Origin: Bordetella genomosp. 8
Lineage (GTDB): Bacteria; Pseudomonadota; Gammaproteobacteria; Burkholderiales; Burkholderiaceae_B
Assembly (NCBI RefSeq): GCF_002119685.1
Contig: NZ_CP021108.1
Coordinates: 4,774,001 to 4,838,000, forward strand
Direction: 5' to 3'
DNA: 64,000 nucleotides
Both the position numbers and the translations under genes were made by a program. The notes under the pieces were generated by a model. The model was not told the origin of the DNA and made no database searches. It saw only the letters and a program-made list of their open reading frames with translations. Shown in pieces: positions 44,859 to 54,098 of the stretch; positions within the stretch are counted from its first letter, which is position 1; each line of letters starts with the position of its first letter.

Positions 44859-45440
44859 CTATTGCCGGATGCCTTCCGCCTGGATATGCAGGGTGGTCTT
44901 CATGAAGAAGCCATAGTCCTTGCCGAACGACACGCCATAGGCGTCGCGGTCGAAGGCCGCCGTGGCCTCGGTGCCGCACACTTGCTTCTTGACGATGGGA
45001 TTCTCGTAGCACTTGAACGAGAGCAGCGTCAGCTTGAGCGGATGCGACACGCCATGCAGGGTGAAGGTGCCGTCCACCTCCACCGGCTTGCCGTCCTTGA
45101 AATGGACCTTGCTGCCTTTGTAGGTCGCCGTCGGGAACTGCTGGACATCGAAGAACTTCTTGCCGCGCAACTCGTTGTCCAGCGCCGCGTTGCCTGTGTT
45201 GACCGAGGCCAGGTCGATGGTCACGTCCACCGTGCCGGTGCCCGCCTTGGCGTCCAGCACCACCGTGCCGCTGGTCTTGTCGAACTTGCCGCGCCAGATC
45301 GAGGCCCCGGCGAAATGATCCGCCTCGAAGCTGGGATAGGTATGGTCGGGGTCCAGCTGATACGTCACGGGTTCGGCCGGGGCGGCGAAGGGCAGCACGC
45401 AAGCGGCAATGGCCGCACGAGACGGAGTCAGGAAGCGCAT
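44859..45440 (-). CDS. YceI-family periplasmic lipid-binding protein
   Basis: This 193-residue YceI-type lipocalin-like protein has a signal peptide (about 1-23, MRFLTPSRAAIAACVLPFAA). The barrel includes YQLDPDHTYPSFEADHF, GKFDKTSGTVVLDAK and GTFTLHGVSHPLKLTL. Family members bind isoprenoid quinones or similar lipids in the periplasm. CYENP and QVCGTEA each contribute a Cys that could form a disulphide. The ATG at 45440 starts the signal peptide; the ORF extends to 45560 without support. Confidence 0.88.
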   Translation of the reverse strand: MRFLTPSRAAIAACVLPFAAPAEPVTYQLDPDHTYPSFEADHFAGASIWRGKFDKTSGTVVLDAKAGTGTVDVTIDLASVNTGNAALDNELRGKKFFDVQQFPTATYKGSKVHFKDGKPVEVDGTFTLHGVSHPLKLTLLSFKCYENPIVKKQVCGTEATAAFDRDAYGVSFGKDYGFFMKTTLHIQAEGIRQ

Positions 45441-45698
45441 GGGTAACCTCGGATCGTTGAGTGGACTGTGAAACGCCCGTTTATTTCCGCACGGCATGTC
45501 GATCCTCTGCCTTATCCTTTGTGGAAAAATGGCGAGCCTGCTAGAGTGCGAATCAGACATATCTTACCCGTCCCTGTTTGATCCGTCCGTTGCCGATCGC
45601 ATTACGACGAATGGCCGTCCCCCCCGGCCCGGGCACGAGGCGGCGCCACCGGCCGCATGGGCCTCTCGACAGGGGCCTCTCGATAAATGGAGACCGCG
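45441..45698. other. Divergent control region, YceI gene and ABC importer
   Basis: These 258 bp contain no supported gene. A 9-bp direct repeat GCCTCTCGA occurs at 45661-45669 and 45675-45683, 14 bp apart, just before the binding-protein ribosome-binding site. It might be a regulator half-site pair, but this is weak. Confidence 0.3.
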
Positions 45699-46478
45699 AT
45701 GAAGCGTATTCTTTTCGCCCTGCTTGCCGGGCTGTTCAGCCTGGCCGGCGCCACGCTGGCGCATGCCGAAGACGACCTGGCCCGCATCAAGTCGGCCGGC
45801 ACGATCAAGATCGGCACGGAAGGCACGTATGCGCCCTTTTCCTATCACGACGCTTCCGGCCTGACCGGCTTCGACGTGGAGATCGGCCGCGCCATCGCGC
45901 AGCGCCTGGGAGTCAAGCCCGAATTCGTCGAAGGCAAATGGGATGGCCTGATCGCGGGCCTGGACGTGCGGCGCTACGACGCCGTCATCAACCAGGTCGG
46001 CATCAACGACACGCGCAAGGCCAAGTACGATTTCTCCACGCCCTACATCGCGTCGCAGGCGGTGCTGATCGTCCGCGACAACAACACCGCGATCAAGTCC
46101 TTCGACGACCTGAAGGGCAAGCGCTCGGCCAATACCTTGACCAGCAACTTCGGCAAGCTGGCGCAGAAGTACGGCGCCGAAGTCGTGCCCGTACAGGGCT
46201 TCAACGACGCCATCGAACTGTTGCTGTCCGGCCGCGTGGATGCCACCATCAACGACAACCTGTCCTTCCTTGACTTCAAGAAGCACAAGCCGGACGCCAG
46301 GGTGAAAGCCGTGGCCAGCGACAAGTCGGCCGAATACAGCGAGTCGGGGGTGCTGATGCGCAAGGGCAATCCCGAGCTGGTGGCCGCCGTGAACAAGGCG
46401 CTGGCCGATATCAAGGCGGACGGTACCTACAAGAAGATATCGGTCAAGTATTTCGGCATGGACCTTTCGGCGCAATAG
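45699..46478 (+). CDS. Amino-acid ABC transporter, periplasmic binding protein (cystine type)
   Basis: This 259-residue family 3 binding protein has a signal peptide (about 1-21, ending AHAED). IKIGTEGTYAPFSYHDASGLTGFDVEIGRAIA, DGLIAGLDVRRYDAVINQV and FDDLKGKRSANTL match TcyJ/FliY-like cystine receptors. GGAGA lies 6 nt before ATG 45699. It is the first gene of a three-gene importer. Confidence 0.88.
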   Translation: MKRILFALLAGLFSLAGATLAHAEDDLARIKSAGTIKIGTEGTYAPFSYHDASGLTGFDVEIGRAIAQRLGVKPEFVEGKWDGLIAGLDVRRYDAVINQVGINDTRKAKYDFSTPYIASQAVLIVRDNNTAIKSFDDLKGKRSANTLTSNFGKLAQKYGAEVVPVQGFNDAIELLLSGRVDATINDNLSFLDFKKHKPDARVKAVASDKSAEYSESGVLMRKGNPELVAAVNKALADIKADGTYKKISVKYFGMDLSAQ

Positions 46479-46490
46479 GGACGCAACGCC

Positions 46491-47167
46491 GTGCCGGCCT
46501 GGCTGCAATTGATGGCGGATTCGTTCTGGCCCCTGCTCAAGGCGGGGCTGCAGTTCACGGTTCCGCTGACGCTGATTTCCTTTTTCGCCGGACTGCTGCT
46601 GGCCTTCGCCGTCGCGCTGATACGCCTGTTCGGGCCGGCGCCGGCCGTGGCCGTGGTGCGCTTCTACGTCTGGCTGATCCGCGGCACGCCGCTCCTGGTG
46701 CAGCTGTTCGTGATCTTCTACGGCCTGCCCAATATCGGCATCGTGCTCGATCCGCTACCCGCGGCGCTGATCGGCTTCACGCTGAACGTCGGCGCCTATA
46801 ACTCCGAGGTCATACGGGGCGTCATCGAATCGATCCCCAAGGGGCAGTGGGAAGCCGCCTACTCGCTCAGCATGACGCGCTGGCAGGCGATACGCCGGAC
46901 CATCCTGCCGCAGGCGGCGCGGGTATCGGTGCCGCCGCTGTCCAACGCCTTCATCGCACTGGTCAAGGATACGTCGCTGGCCGCCGTGCTGACCGTCCCG
47001 GAAATCTTCCAGGCCGCCCAGCGCATCGCCGCGGTCACCTACGAACCGCTGGTCCTGTACACCGAAGCGGCGCTCATCTATCTGGTGTTCAGCACGGTGC
47101 TGTCGTCGGCGCAGGTACGCCTGGAAAAGCGCTTCGGCAAGCATGCGGCCTTCGCGGGGACGTCGCA

Positions 47168-47171
<4 letters not shown>
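46491..47171 (+). CDS. Amino-acid ABC transporter permease (cystine type)
   Basis: This 226-residue inner-membrane permease has about five helices. The His/Glu/Gln-family signature EVIRGVIESIPKGQWEAAYSLSMTRWQAIRRTILPQA is the loop that contacts the ATPase. It starts with GTG, 12 bp after the binding-protein stop. The stop overlaps the ATPase start by 4 bp. It resembles YecS/TcyL. Confidence 0.9.
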
Positions 47172-47938
<767 letters not shown>

Positions 47939-48056
47939 GCGGCAGGCGCTACCACCAGAGGCCCCCGCAGCTGCGGGATTTCGTCCGTAAATTCAGTACC
48001 TCCTGCTTATTGTGGCGATGATTTCTTCAGCGCGGTGACTTAACACACCTCTAAAT

Positions 48057-48083
48057 TATAGGTTTAGCTATAATAAACCTATA
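48057..48083. promoter_or_regulatory. Toxin-antitoxin promoter and operator
   Basis: TATAGGTTTA and TAAACCTATA are perfect 10-bp arms around a 7-bp spacer. TATAAT at 48069-48074, a perfect -10, lies between and within the arms. Binding of the antitoxin complex here would block RNA polymerase, as in classic autoregulated toxin-antitoxin operons. The transcript would start about 15 nt before the toxin ATG. Confidence 0.7.
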
Positions 48084-48096
48084 CCGCCACCTGCAG

Positions 48097-48352
48097 ATGT
48101 ACACAATCAACTGGACAAAAAAAGCGGTCAAACAGTTGCTCAGGATTGCCCCCAGAGAACGTAGCCGTATCGCCACGGCGGTCAACGCATTGATCGATCC
48201 GGCGAATGTGCCGAACGTGCTGCCGCTGTCGAATCATCAGTACGGATACCGCCTCCGTGTCGGCGATTACCGGGTTCTCTTCGACGTAGCACTAAGCGTG
48301 CGGCATCGTGGAGATCCAGCAAGTGAAGAAACGTGACGACAATACTTATTAA
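48097..48352 (+). pseudogene. RelE/ParE-family toxin gene with a one-base insertion
   Basis: The first 67 codons encode a RelE-type toxin: INWTKKAVKQLLRIAP, then YGYRLRVGDYRVLFDV. In that frame the protein ends early at 48336 with unrelated residues (RHRGDPASEET). If one C near 48304 is skipped, the sequence reads VRIVEIQQVKKRDDNTY and stops at 48352, which is the expected RelE C-terminus. The gene therefore looks frameshifted and the toxin probably lacks its C-terminal active-site strand. A sequencing error is the alternative. The antitoxin follows 10 bp after the restored stop. Confidence 0.75.
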
Positions 48353-48362
48353 GGAGCGGACC

Positions 48363-48713
48363 ATGGAACTGCATCCAACGGTACTGGAAGCTTGCGGCAA
48401 GCCCGCCTTCGTCGTTTTGCCATACAAAGAATACCTACACTTGGTAGGCAGCAACCTGCATCCATCGCCTCGCATACCGGCTGATGGCACGATTCCCAAC
48501 GAAGTGGTGCAACTGATGGTGGGCAGTTCCTGCAGCATCATCCGGGCCTGGCGCGAGCATCTCGGCATCACGCAATCCGAAATGGCAAATCGGTTGGGAA
48601 TCCGCCAGCCGACATATGTGGGCATGGAAGCCTCTGGCGCGCGCCCGCGAAAATCCACGCGCCAGCGTATTGCGACGGCAATGGGGCTTCATCCGGACCA
48701 ACTCGACGTATAG
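48363..48713 (+). CDS. XRE-type antitoxin of the RelE module
   Basis: This 116-residue protein has a short N-terminal segment (KPAFVVLPYKEYLHLV, like the toxin-contact regions of Phd/RelB-like antitoxins). A C-terminal Cro/CI helix-turn-helix (about 58-116) follows: WREHLGITQSEMANRLGIRQPTYVGMEA. It would neutralise the toxin and repress the operon through the palindrome at 48057. AAGGAG precedes ATG 48363 closely. Gene order is toxin first, as in HigBA-like modules. Its base composition is lower in GC than neighbouring genes, which suggests acquisition. Confidence 0.85.
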   Translation: MELHPTVLEACGKPAFVVLPYKEYLHLVGSNLHPSPRIPADGTIPNEVVQLMVGSSCSIIRAWREHLGITQSEMANRLGIRQPTYVGMEASGARPRKSTRQRIATAMGLHPDQLDV

Positions 48714-48724
48714 CCCGCGCGGAA

Positions 48725-49429
48725 TCAGGCGGCGGGCGGATAGTTCGAAGGAAACAGGGCGCGTTTCGCTTCTTCGTCCCGGGCGGTCTTGAAGTCGAAG
48801 TCGGTCCCGACCTTGCGCGCCCGCGCGACGGCGGGGCGCGCGTCGATGGCCGCGAACCAGCGGGCGATGTTGGGGTACGGCGCCAGCGGCTCCGCCGCCC
48901 CTTTCAGGACACGCGACGCGCGGTCCAGCCAGCCCCAGGCCGAGATATCCGCGATCGTATATTCCTTGCCGACGATGAACTCGCGGCCCGCCAGCCTGCC
49001 GTCCAGTACCTGGTAGTGGCGTTCGGCTTCGCGCCGGTAGCGGTTGACGGCATAGTCCAGGCCTTCCGGCGCGGCATGTTGGAAATGCACAGCCTGCCCG
49101 GAAAACGGCCCCAGGCCCGACGCGATGAAAAACAGCCATGACAGCAGGTCGGCCCGGTCGCCCGGCTGCCCCAGCAGCTTGCTGCTCTTTTCCGCCAGAT
49201 ACAGCAGGATCGCGGTGGAGTCGAACACGGTTGCCGGCACGCCGCCGGGCCCTTCGGTATCCACGATGGCCGGCACCTTGCCGTTGGGGTTGATGGCCCG
49301 GAACGCCGGGTCGTGCTGCTGCCCCTTGCTGGTATCCACCGGGATCACCTCGTAAGGCAGGCCGATCTCTTCGAGCATCAGCGCCACCTTGGCGGGATTG
49401 GGCGTGGGGTGGAAGTAAAACCGTATCAT
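48725..49429 (-). CDS. Glutathione S-transferase family protein
   Basis: This 234-residue protein has a thioredoxin-like N-domain (about 1-85) with NGKVPAIVD, the cis-Pro motif that binds glutathione, and FDSTAILLYLAE. The helical C-domain (about 95-215) includes EFIVGKEYTIADISAWGWL. It resembles YfcG/YghU-type enzymes. The ATG at 49429 gives the family start; the ORF is open to 49609. It is divergent from a TetR regulator that probably represses it. Confidence 0.9.
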   Translation of the reverse strand: MIRFYFHPTPNPAKVALMLEEIGLPYEVIPVDTSKGQQHDPAFRAINPNGKVPAIVDTEGPGGVPATVFDSTAILLYLAEKSSKLLGQPGDRADLLSWLFFIASGLGPFSGQAVHFQHAAPEGLDYAVNRYRREAERHYQVLDGRLAGREFIVGKEYTIADISAWGWLDRASRVLKGAAEPLAPYPNIARWFAAIDARPAVARARKVGTDFDFKTARDEEAKRALFPSNYPPAA

Positions 49430-49528
49430 CGAATCTCCCTGTGCGTTGCGACGACGCGCGAACGCCACGCCGTCCGTATGCGTACCGTCGCCATCGATGG
49501 ATGGCGCACCTGGGCATACCGCCTGGTC

Positions 49529-49550
49529 TTTTAAAGCACTTGCTCTAAAA
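49529..49550. promoter_or_regulatory. TetR-type operator between the GST and TetR genes
   Basis: Arms TTTTAAAGCA and TGCTCTAAAA match as inverted repeats at 9 of 10 positions around a 2-bp centre. Placement between the divergent genes fits control of both by the TetR protein. Confidence 0.6.
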
Positions 49551-49607
49551 TCGTCAACCACGGCCGCCGAAGCAACAGCGTGCCCCACCGCGCCGGGAAT
49601 CAGATCC

Positions 49608-50204
49608 ATGGGTCGACCAAGACAATTCGATGAAGCGCAGACGCTGGACCTGGCGCTGCGGTATTTCTGGCAGCATGGCTACGAAGCCACATCGGTCAGG
49701 GACCTGGCCGACGCCATGGCGCTGACCGGGGCCAGCGTGTACAACGCCTATGGCGACAAGCTGGCGCTCTATCGCCGCGCGCTGGAACGCTACATCGACA
49801 CCAGCATCGCCGATCGCATCAACCGCCTGCAGTCCAGGAAACCGCTGCAGGCCATCGAAGGCTTCTACGCCGAGATGATCGACCGTTCGCTGGACGACCC
49901 CGATACGAAGGGCTGCATGCTGGTCAATGCCGCCCTCGAAATGGCGCCGCGCGATCCGGATCTGCGGGCGCTGATCGCCGACGTCCTGCGCCGGATCGAA
50001 ACCTTTTTCCGCCGCAGCGTGCAAGCCGGGCAGCGGGACGGGACCATCACCCGGTCGCAGTCCGCGGCGGACCTGGCGCGCATGCTGCTGGGCGTGCAAC
50101 TGGGCATGCGCGTGCTCGCGCGCGCGCGGCCCGAACCGGCTTTGCTGCGCGGCATGGTGCGCGCGGCCCTCGCGTCGCTTCAACCCGGCGTCGAAGAACC
50201 CTGA
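49608..50204 (+). CDS. TetR/AcrR-family transcriptional regulator
   Basis: This 198-residue regulator has an N-terminal HTH (about 8-55: ALRYFWQHGYEATSVRDLADAMALTGASVYNAYGDKLALY) and a helical ligand domain with ALEMAPRDPDLRALIADV. The start at 49608 begins MGRPRQFD, typical of the family. It probably controls the divergent GST gene. Its last 25 bp overlap the convergent AraC gene. Confidence 0.92.
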   Translation: MGRPRQFDEAQTLDLALRYFWQHGYEATSVRDLADAMALTGASVYNAYGDKLALYRRALERYIDTSIADRINRLQSRKPLQAIEGFYAEMIDRSLDDPDTKGCMLVNAALEMAPRDPDLRALIADVLRRIETFFRRSVQAGQRDGTITRSQSAADLARMLLGVQLGMRVLARARPEPALLRGMVRAALASLQPGVEEP

Positions 50205-51139
50205 TCCGTGCGCGCCTGGCGCCGCCATTCGCCGGGCGTCATCCCCATCCACTGCGCGAAGCCGCGCCGGAACGCGGCCACGGATTGATAACCGACGGCT
50301 TCGGCGACGGCCTCGGCGGTGGCCGTCGGCCGTTTCAGTTCATTCGACGCCAGGCTCATCCGCACGTCGGTCAGCAGGTCGTAGGCGGTGCGCCCCAGCT
50401 TGTCCTGGAAGTGCCGCATGAAGGTCGCGCGCGACATGCTGCACAACGCGGCAAGCTCGGGCAGCGTCCATGCCCGGGCGGGTTCGTTGAAGATGGCCGA
50501 CAAGGCTGGCGCCAGGCGCGGATGGCCCGCCAGGGCCAGCAGCCCCCGCGGCGCCTGCCGCCCCTCGCCCGCCACGCGCAAGGCCAGGGTGAAAAGCGCG
50601 GCGGACAGCGCATTGAGCATCGCGCGTCCGCCCAGCGTGTCCGCCATGGCCTCGGCCCGCATCATTCCCACCAGGGCCGCGAGCTGGCCCGCGGGCCCCG
50701 CGTCGCCGCGGTCCGCCTGCACCACCAGCGTGGTCGGCAGGTAGCCGCGCATCAACCGGTCATGCGGGGGAGCGATGAAGAAGCGCCCGCACAGCATGTC
50801 CAGCACCGGTTCGCCACCGCCGTTTTCGCTGACCGTCAGATTCGCCGTCCGCCGCGACGATGCCGGCAGCGGCGCACGCCCGCTGCCGTCGTGCAGGACA
50901 TGCGCCGATCCGTGTGGCAGCATCAGGATGTCGCCGGGACCGAGTTCGCGCATCGTCTTGTCCCCCGGATCTTCCAGGATGGCGACGCCCTTCAGCACCA
51001 CGTGATAGGGAATTTCGCGAGCGGCCGATCGCGCCTCCACGATGCGCCACGGCGCGCCATAGGCGCAGCGTATTTCGAGCTGGCCGGTCACGGTGATCAT
51101 TTCCAGCAGGCGGCTGAGCCAGTCAGGCGTGGCGGACAT
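50180..51139 (-). CDS. AraC-family regulator with N-terminal cupin domain
   Basis: This 319-residue regulator has a cupin_6-type N-domain (about 10-180: GPGDILMLPHGSAHVLHD) and a C-terminal double HTH (about 215-310: ELAALCSMSRATFMRHFQDKLGRTAYDLLTDVRM, then EAVGYQSVAAFRRGFAQWMGMTPGEWR). It is divergent from an AhpD-like gene, which it probably activates; direct repeats lie between them. ATG 51139 is preferred; ATG 51145 is also in frame. Confidence 0.9.
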   Translation of the reverse strand: MSATPDWLSRLLEMITVTGQLEIRCAYGAPWRIVEARSAAREIPYHVVLKGVAILEDPGDKTMRELGPGDILMLPHGSAHVLHDGSGRAPLPASSRRTANLTVSENGGGEPVLDMLCGRFFIAPPHDRLMRGYLPTTLVVQADRGDAGPAGQLAALVGMMRAEAMADTLGGRAMLNALSAALFTLALRVAGEGRQAPRGLLALAGHPRLAPALSAIFNEPARAWTLPELAALCSMSRATFMRHFQDKLGRTAYDLLTDVRMSLASNELKRPTATAEAVAEAVGYQSVAAFRRGFAQWMGMTPGEWRRQARTDQGSSTPG

Positions 51140-51198
51140 GTGCATTTTCCCAGGCGGGTTCCTCGCGGCCCCAAGCCTCGCAATCCCAACTTATGATC

Positions 51199-51221
51199 CT
51201 ATTGAGCATTCTATTGAGCAT
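51199..51221. promoter_or_regulatory. Direct repeats upstream of the AhpD-like gene
   Basis: CTATTGAGCAT occurs twice, at 51199-51209 and 51211-51221. Tandem direct half-sites are typical of AraC-type activators, and an AraC gene is divergently encoded next to it. Confidence 0.45.
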
Positions 51222-51300
51222 CTAGAAGCTCGGCAAGATCATTCCACCGGCCTAAAGTGGGGGCTCCTGATCACCAAACGTCTTCACTAGGAGCCACACC

Positions 51301-51837
51301 ATGAGCCGCATCGCCATCCCCGCCGTCGAATCCGCCACCGGCGCCACCGCCGAACTCTACGCCCAGATCAAGAAGGCCAACGGCAAGTTGCCGAACCTGT
51401 ACGCGACGCTGGGACACCTGACACCCGCTTCCCTGTCCGCCTACCTGGCGGCTGAAGCCGTGCTGGCACGCGCCAGCCTGCCCCGCCAGGACGTGGAAAC
51501 CATCAAGGTGCTGGTCAGCGAACTGAGCGGTTGCGACTACTGCCTGGCCGCGCACATGATGCTGGGCAAGATGGCCGGCCTCGACGCCGGCACCCTGCAC
51601 AACATCCGCGCCGGCGAGCCGACCGGCGACGCCAAGCGCGACGCGCTGGTGCGCTTCGTGCGGGTCATCCAGCAAACCAGCGGGACCCTGCCCGCCGCCG
51701 AAGTCGACGCGATCCGCGCCGCCGGCTACACCGATGCGCAACTGGCGGACATTGCCTACGCCTACGCGATGATCACGTATACCAACACGTTCAATCGCAT
51801 CAACGACACCGACGTCGACTTCCCGCCGGTGAAGTGA
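51301..51837 (+). CDS. AhpD-like carboxymuconolactone decarboxylase family protein
   Basis: This 178-residue protein has the AhpD peroxidatic CxxC with His as SGCDYCLAAH (Cys78, Cys81, His85). It resembles peroxidase-related alkylhydroperoxidase-like enzymes that reduce peroxides. AGGAG lies 7 nt before the ATG. It is monocistronic and divergent from an AraC regulator. Confidence 0.9.
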   Translation: MSRIAIPAVESATGATAELYAQIKKANGKLPNLYATLGHLTPASLSAYLAAEAVLARASLPRQDVETIKVLVSELSGCDYCLAAHMMLGKMAGLDAGTLHNIRAGEPTGDAKRDALVRFVRVIQQTSGTLPAAEVDAIRAAGYTDAQLADIAYAYAMITYTNTFNRINDTDVDFPPVK

Positions 51838-51914
51838 ACCGCATCGGACCAGGGACAGGGGGCAATTTGCATCGGGCAATCTGTACCGGGCGAGCCGCTG
51901 CCAGGTTGGCCCTG

Positions 51915-53918
51915 TCAGCCGCCAGCACCGCGCAGCTTGCGCCACAGCGTCGTGCGGCTGATCCCCAATTCGCGCGCGGCGGCGGCCTGATTGCCGCCGT
52001 GCGCCGCCAGCACTTCCCGGATGTGCAGGTGTTCGCTGGCCCGCTGCACGGCATCCAGCCGGCGGACGCCAGGCCGGCCGGGGCCGCCCGATGCGCCAGG
52101 CGCGGCGGCCGAGTCCGGCCCCGGCGGATCGAGCACGCCCCTGAGCGTGCCGACCGACGGCACGGCATCGGCCAGCAGGCACTCCAGCGCCATGCGCTCG
52201 ACGACGTTCTCGAGTTCGCGGACATTGCCCGGCCAGTCATGCGCCAACAGCAGCGGCAAGGCGACCCGCAACACGTCGCGCGCCACTTCGCGCGCGCCGA
52301 TGCGTTCCAGGGCCGCGGGCAGGAGCTCGGCCGCCAGCGCGGCGATATCCTCCGGACGCTCGCGCAGCGGCGGTACCCGGATCTGCAGGATGTGCAGCCG
52401 GTAGAACAGATCGTGCCGGAACGATCCCTGCCGCGCCATGGCCGCCAGGTCCCGATGGGTCGCGGCGATGATGCGCACGTCGACAGGTATCGCGTCGATG
52501 CCGCCCACCCGCGTGATCTCCTTTTCCTGCAGGGCGCGCAGCAAACGTGTCTGCAAGGGCAAGGGCATCTCCCCCACTTCGTCCAGCAATAGCGTGCCGC
52601 CGTCCGCGGCTTCGAACAGGCCCGCCTTGCCCTGGCGCCGCGCGCCGGTGAATGCGCCCTCCTCGTAGCCGAACAGCTCGCTTTCGAGCAGTTGTTCGGG
52701 AAAGGCGCCGCAGTTGATCGCCACGAAGGGACGCGCGTGGCGGCGGCTCGCGCGGTGAATGCCCTGCGCCACCACTTCCTTGCCCGAGCCGCTTTCCCCC
52801 TGGATCAGCACCGACGCATCGCTGCTACGCGCCAGCACCTCGCAGCGATGGACCAGCTCGCGCATGGCCGCCGACACCGCGACCATGCCATTCAAGGTGT
52901 AGCGGGCCGAACGCGAACGCCGGTGGCTGTGCGCGCGCAAGCGGCCCACCGCATGCTCCAGCGGCTGCGAGGAATGCAGGGTCAGCACGGCGCCCGTCTG
53001 CGTGCCGGCCTCGAACAGCGGCACGGCATCCACCACCAGCGGCTGGCCGCGCACGTCCTCCACGCGGCCCAGTTCGGGCGTTCCGCGCGTCAGCGCGGGG
53101 CCGGCGGTCAGACCGGCGGCCGTCTCGGCCAGCGGACGGCCCGCCGCCTGGGATGCGGCGGTGCCCAGGATGCGCGCCGCGGCAGGATTCATCGTCGTGA
53201 CGTGCCCGTGCATGTCGACCGCCACCACGCCGTCGTTCAAATGCCGCAGCACCAGGTCCAGCCGGTCGCGCCGCGCCCGCTCTTCGTATTGCGCCTGGGC
53301 GATGGCCAACGCCGTTTCCATGGCGGCGCGCACCGAGTCGGCGGAATACAGCAGCACCGCCGTCAAGCCGGCCTTGCGGCCAAAATCGGTGACCATCCCG
53401 GCCCCCACGACGACCTCCACGCCCTGCGCGGCCAGCTCGCGGATGCAACGCGCGGCATCGTCGGGCGTATCGTAGGCCCGCAGCTCCACGTCCAGGCCGA
53501 AGACGCGCATGAAGCGCCGCAGCGCTGCAGTGACTTCATGATGCAGCACCACCGCCACGCGTGGCGACAGTTCGCGGGCCTGCGCCAACGCGGCCATCAG
53601 GTCATAACCGCCGATCTGGACCAGCACCACCGGCACTGCCAGCTTCGCGCGCAGGAAAGCGCCATTGCTGCCCGAGGCCACCACCACGTCGCAGCGACCC
53701 TGCGCAATCGCGTGGTTCAACGGCGCCAGCGCGGCATCGAACGCATCATGCAGTAGCTCCACCCTGGCCCGGGCGGCGAATTCGGGCGCCAGTTGCCGCA
53801 GGCTTTCGAACAGGCCGTAGCCGGTGACGGCATACAGGCTGGGCAACGCGGACGGCCCGCGCGCCCCGGGTGGCGTGCGGTCGCCGATGAAATCGGCCGG
53901 TGCGGGAAAGACAGCCAT
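51915..53918 (-). CDS. PrpR-type sigma-54-dependent activator
   Basis: This 667-residue enhancer-binding protein has four parts. A PrpR-N ligand domain (about 25-200) binds a small acid in relatives. A PAS domain follows (about 215-320), then an AAA+ domain (about 345-585) with Walker A GESGSGKE (374-381) and the sigma-54 contact loop GAFTGA (421-426). A Fis-type HTH closes it (about 625-667: [20 protein letters not shown]). All activator motifs are intact. It is divergent from an operon with a near-perfect -24/-12 promoter, which it almost certainly activates. Confidence 0.92.
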   Translation of the reverse strand: MAVFPAPADFIGDRTPPGARGPSALPSLYAVTGYGLFESLRQLAPEFAARARVELLHDAFDAALAPLNHAIAQGRCDVVVASGSNGAFLRAKLAVPVVLVQIGGYDLMAALAQARELSPRVAVVLHHEVTAALRRFMRVFGLDVELRAYDTPDDAARCIRELAAQGVEVVVGAGMVTDFGRKAGLTAVLLYSADSVRAAMETALAIAQAQYEERARRDRLDLVLRHLNDGVVAVDMHGHVTTMNPAAARILGTAASQAAGRPLAETAAGLTAGPALTRGTPELGRVEDVRGQPLVVDAVPLFEAGTQTGAVLTLHSSQPLEHAVGRLRAHSHRRSRSARYTLNGMVAVSAAMRELVHRCEVLARSSDASVLIQGESGSGKEVVAQGIHRASRRHARPFVAINCGAFPEQLLESELFGYEEGAFTGARRQGKAGLFEAADGGTLLLDEVGEMPLPLQTRLLRALQEKEITRVGGIDAIPVDVRIIAATHRDLAAMARQGSFRHDLFYRLHILQIRVPPLRERPEDIAALAAELLPAALERIGAREVARDVLRVALPLLLAHDWPGNVRELENVVERMALECLLADAVPSVGTLRGVLDPPGPDSAAAPGASGGPGRPGVRRLDAVQRASEHLHIREVLAAHGGNQAAAARELGISRTTLWRKLRGAGG

Positions 53919-53933
53919 CGTTGCAAGCCTGTG

Positions 53934-53969
53934 ATGCGTTCGTGAAACGCATATTTTCTCTCATGAAAC
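53934..53969. promoter_or_regulatory. Candidate upstream activator sites for the sigma-54 activator
   Basis: ATGCGTT and AACGCAT form a 7-bp inverted repeat (53934-53952). TGAAAC occurs at 53943 and again at 53964, exactly 21 bp (two helical turns) apart. They lie 65-100 bp before the -24 element, normal for enhancer sites. Confidence 0.45.
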
Positions 53970-54033
53970 ACCTGAACGGAAGTCATGTGGCTGCCAGAAG
54001 GGCTCTCCCTCTGGACGGGAGGCCGCCGCGGAA

Positions 54034-54050
54034 TTGGCACCGGTTTTGCG
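54034..54050 (+). promoter_or_regulatory. Sigma-54 promoter (-24/-12)
   Basis: TTGGCACCGGTTTTGCG contains TGGCAC, five bases, then TTGC, matching the sigma-54 consensus. The GG (54036-54037) and GC (54048-54049) pairs have the required spacing. It lies about 50 bp before the Bug gene start at 54099. Confidence 0.85.
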
Positions 54051-54098
54051 TTTATCCGTCCAGCTCTGGCGTGCAGACCAGGGAACAGGAGACAAATC

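Noticed and set aside
46847..47167. Upstream extension of the ABC ATPase frame
   Set aside because: It lies inside the permease gene. The ATGA overlap at 47168 is the natural start.
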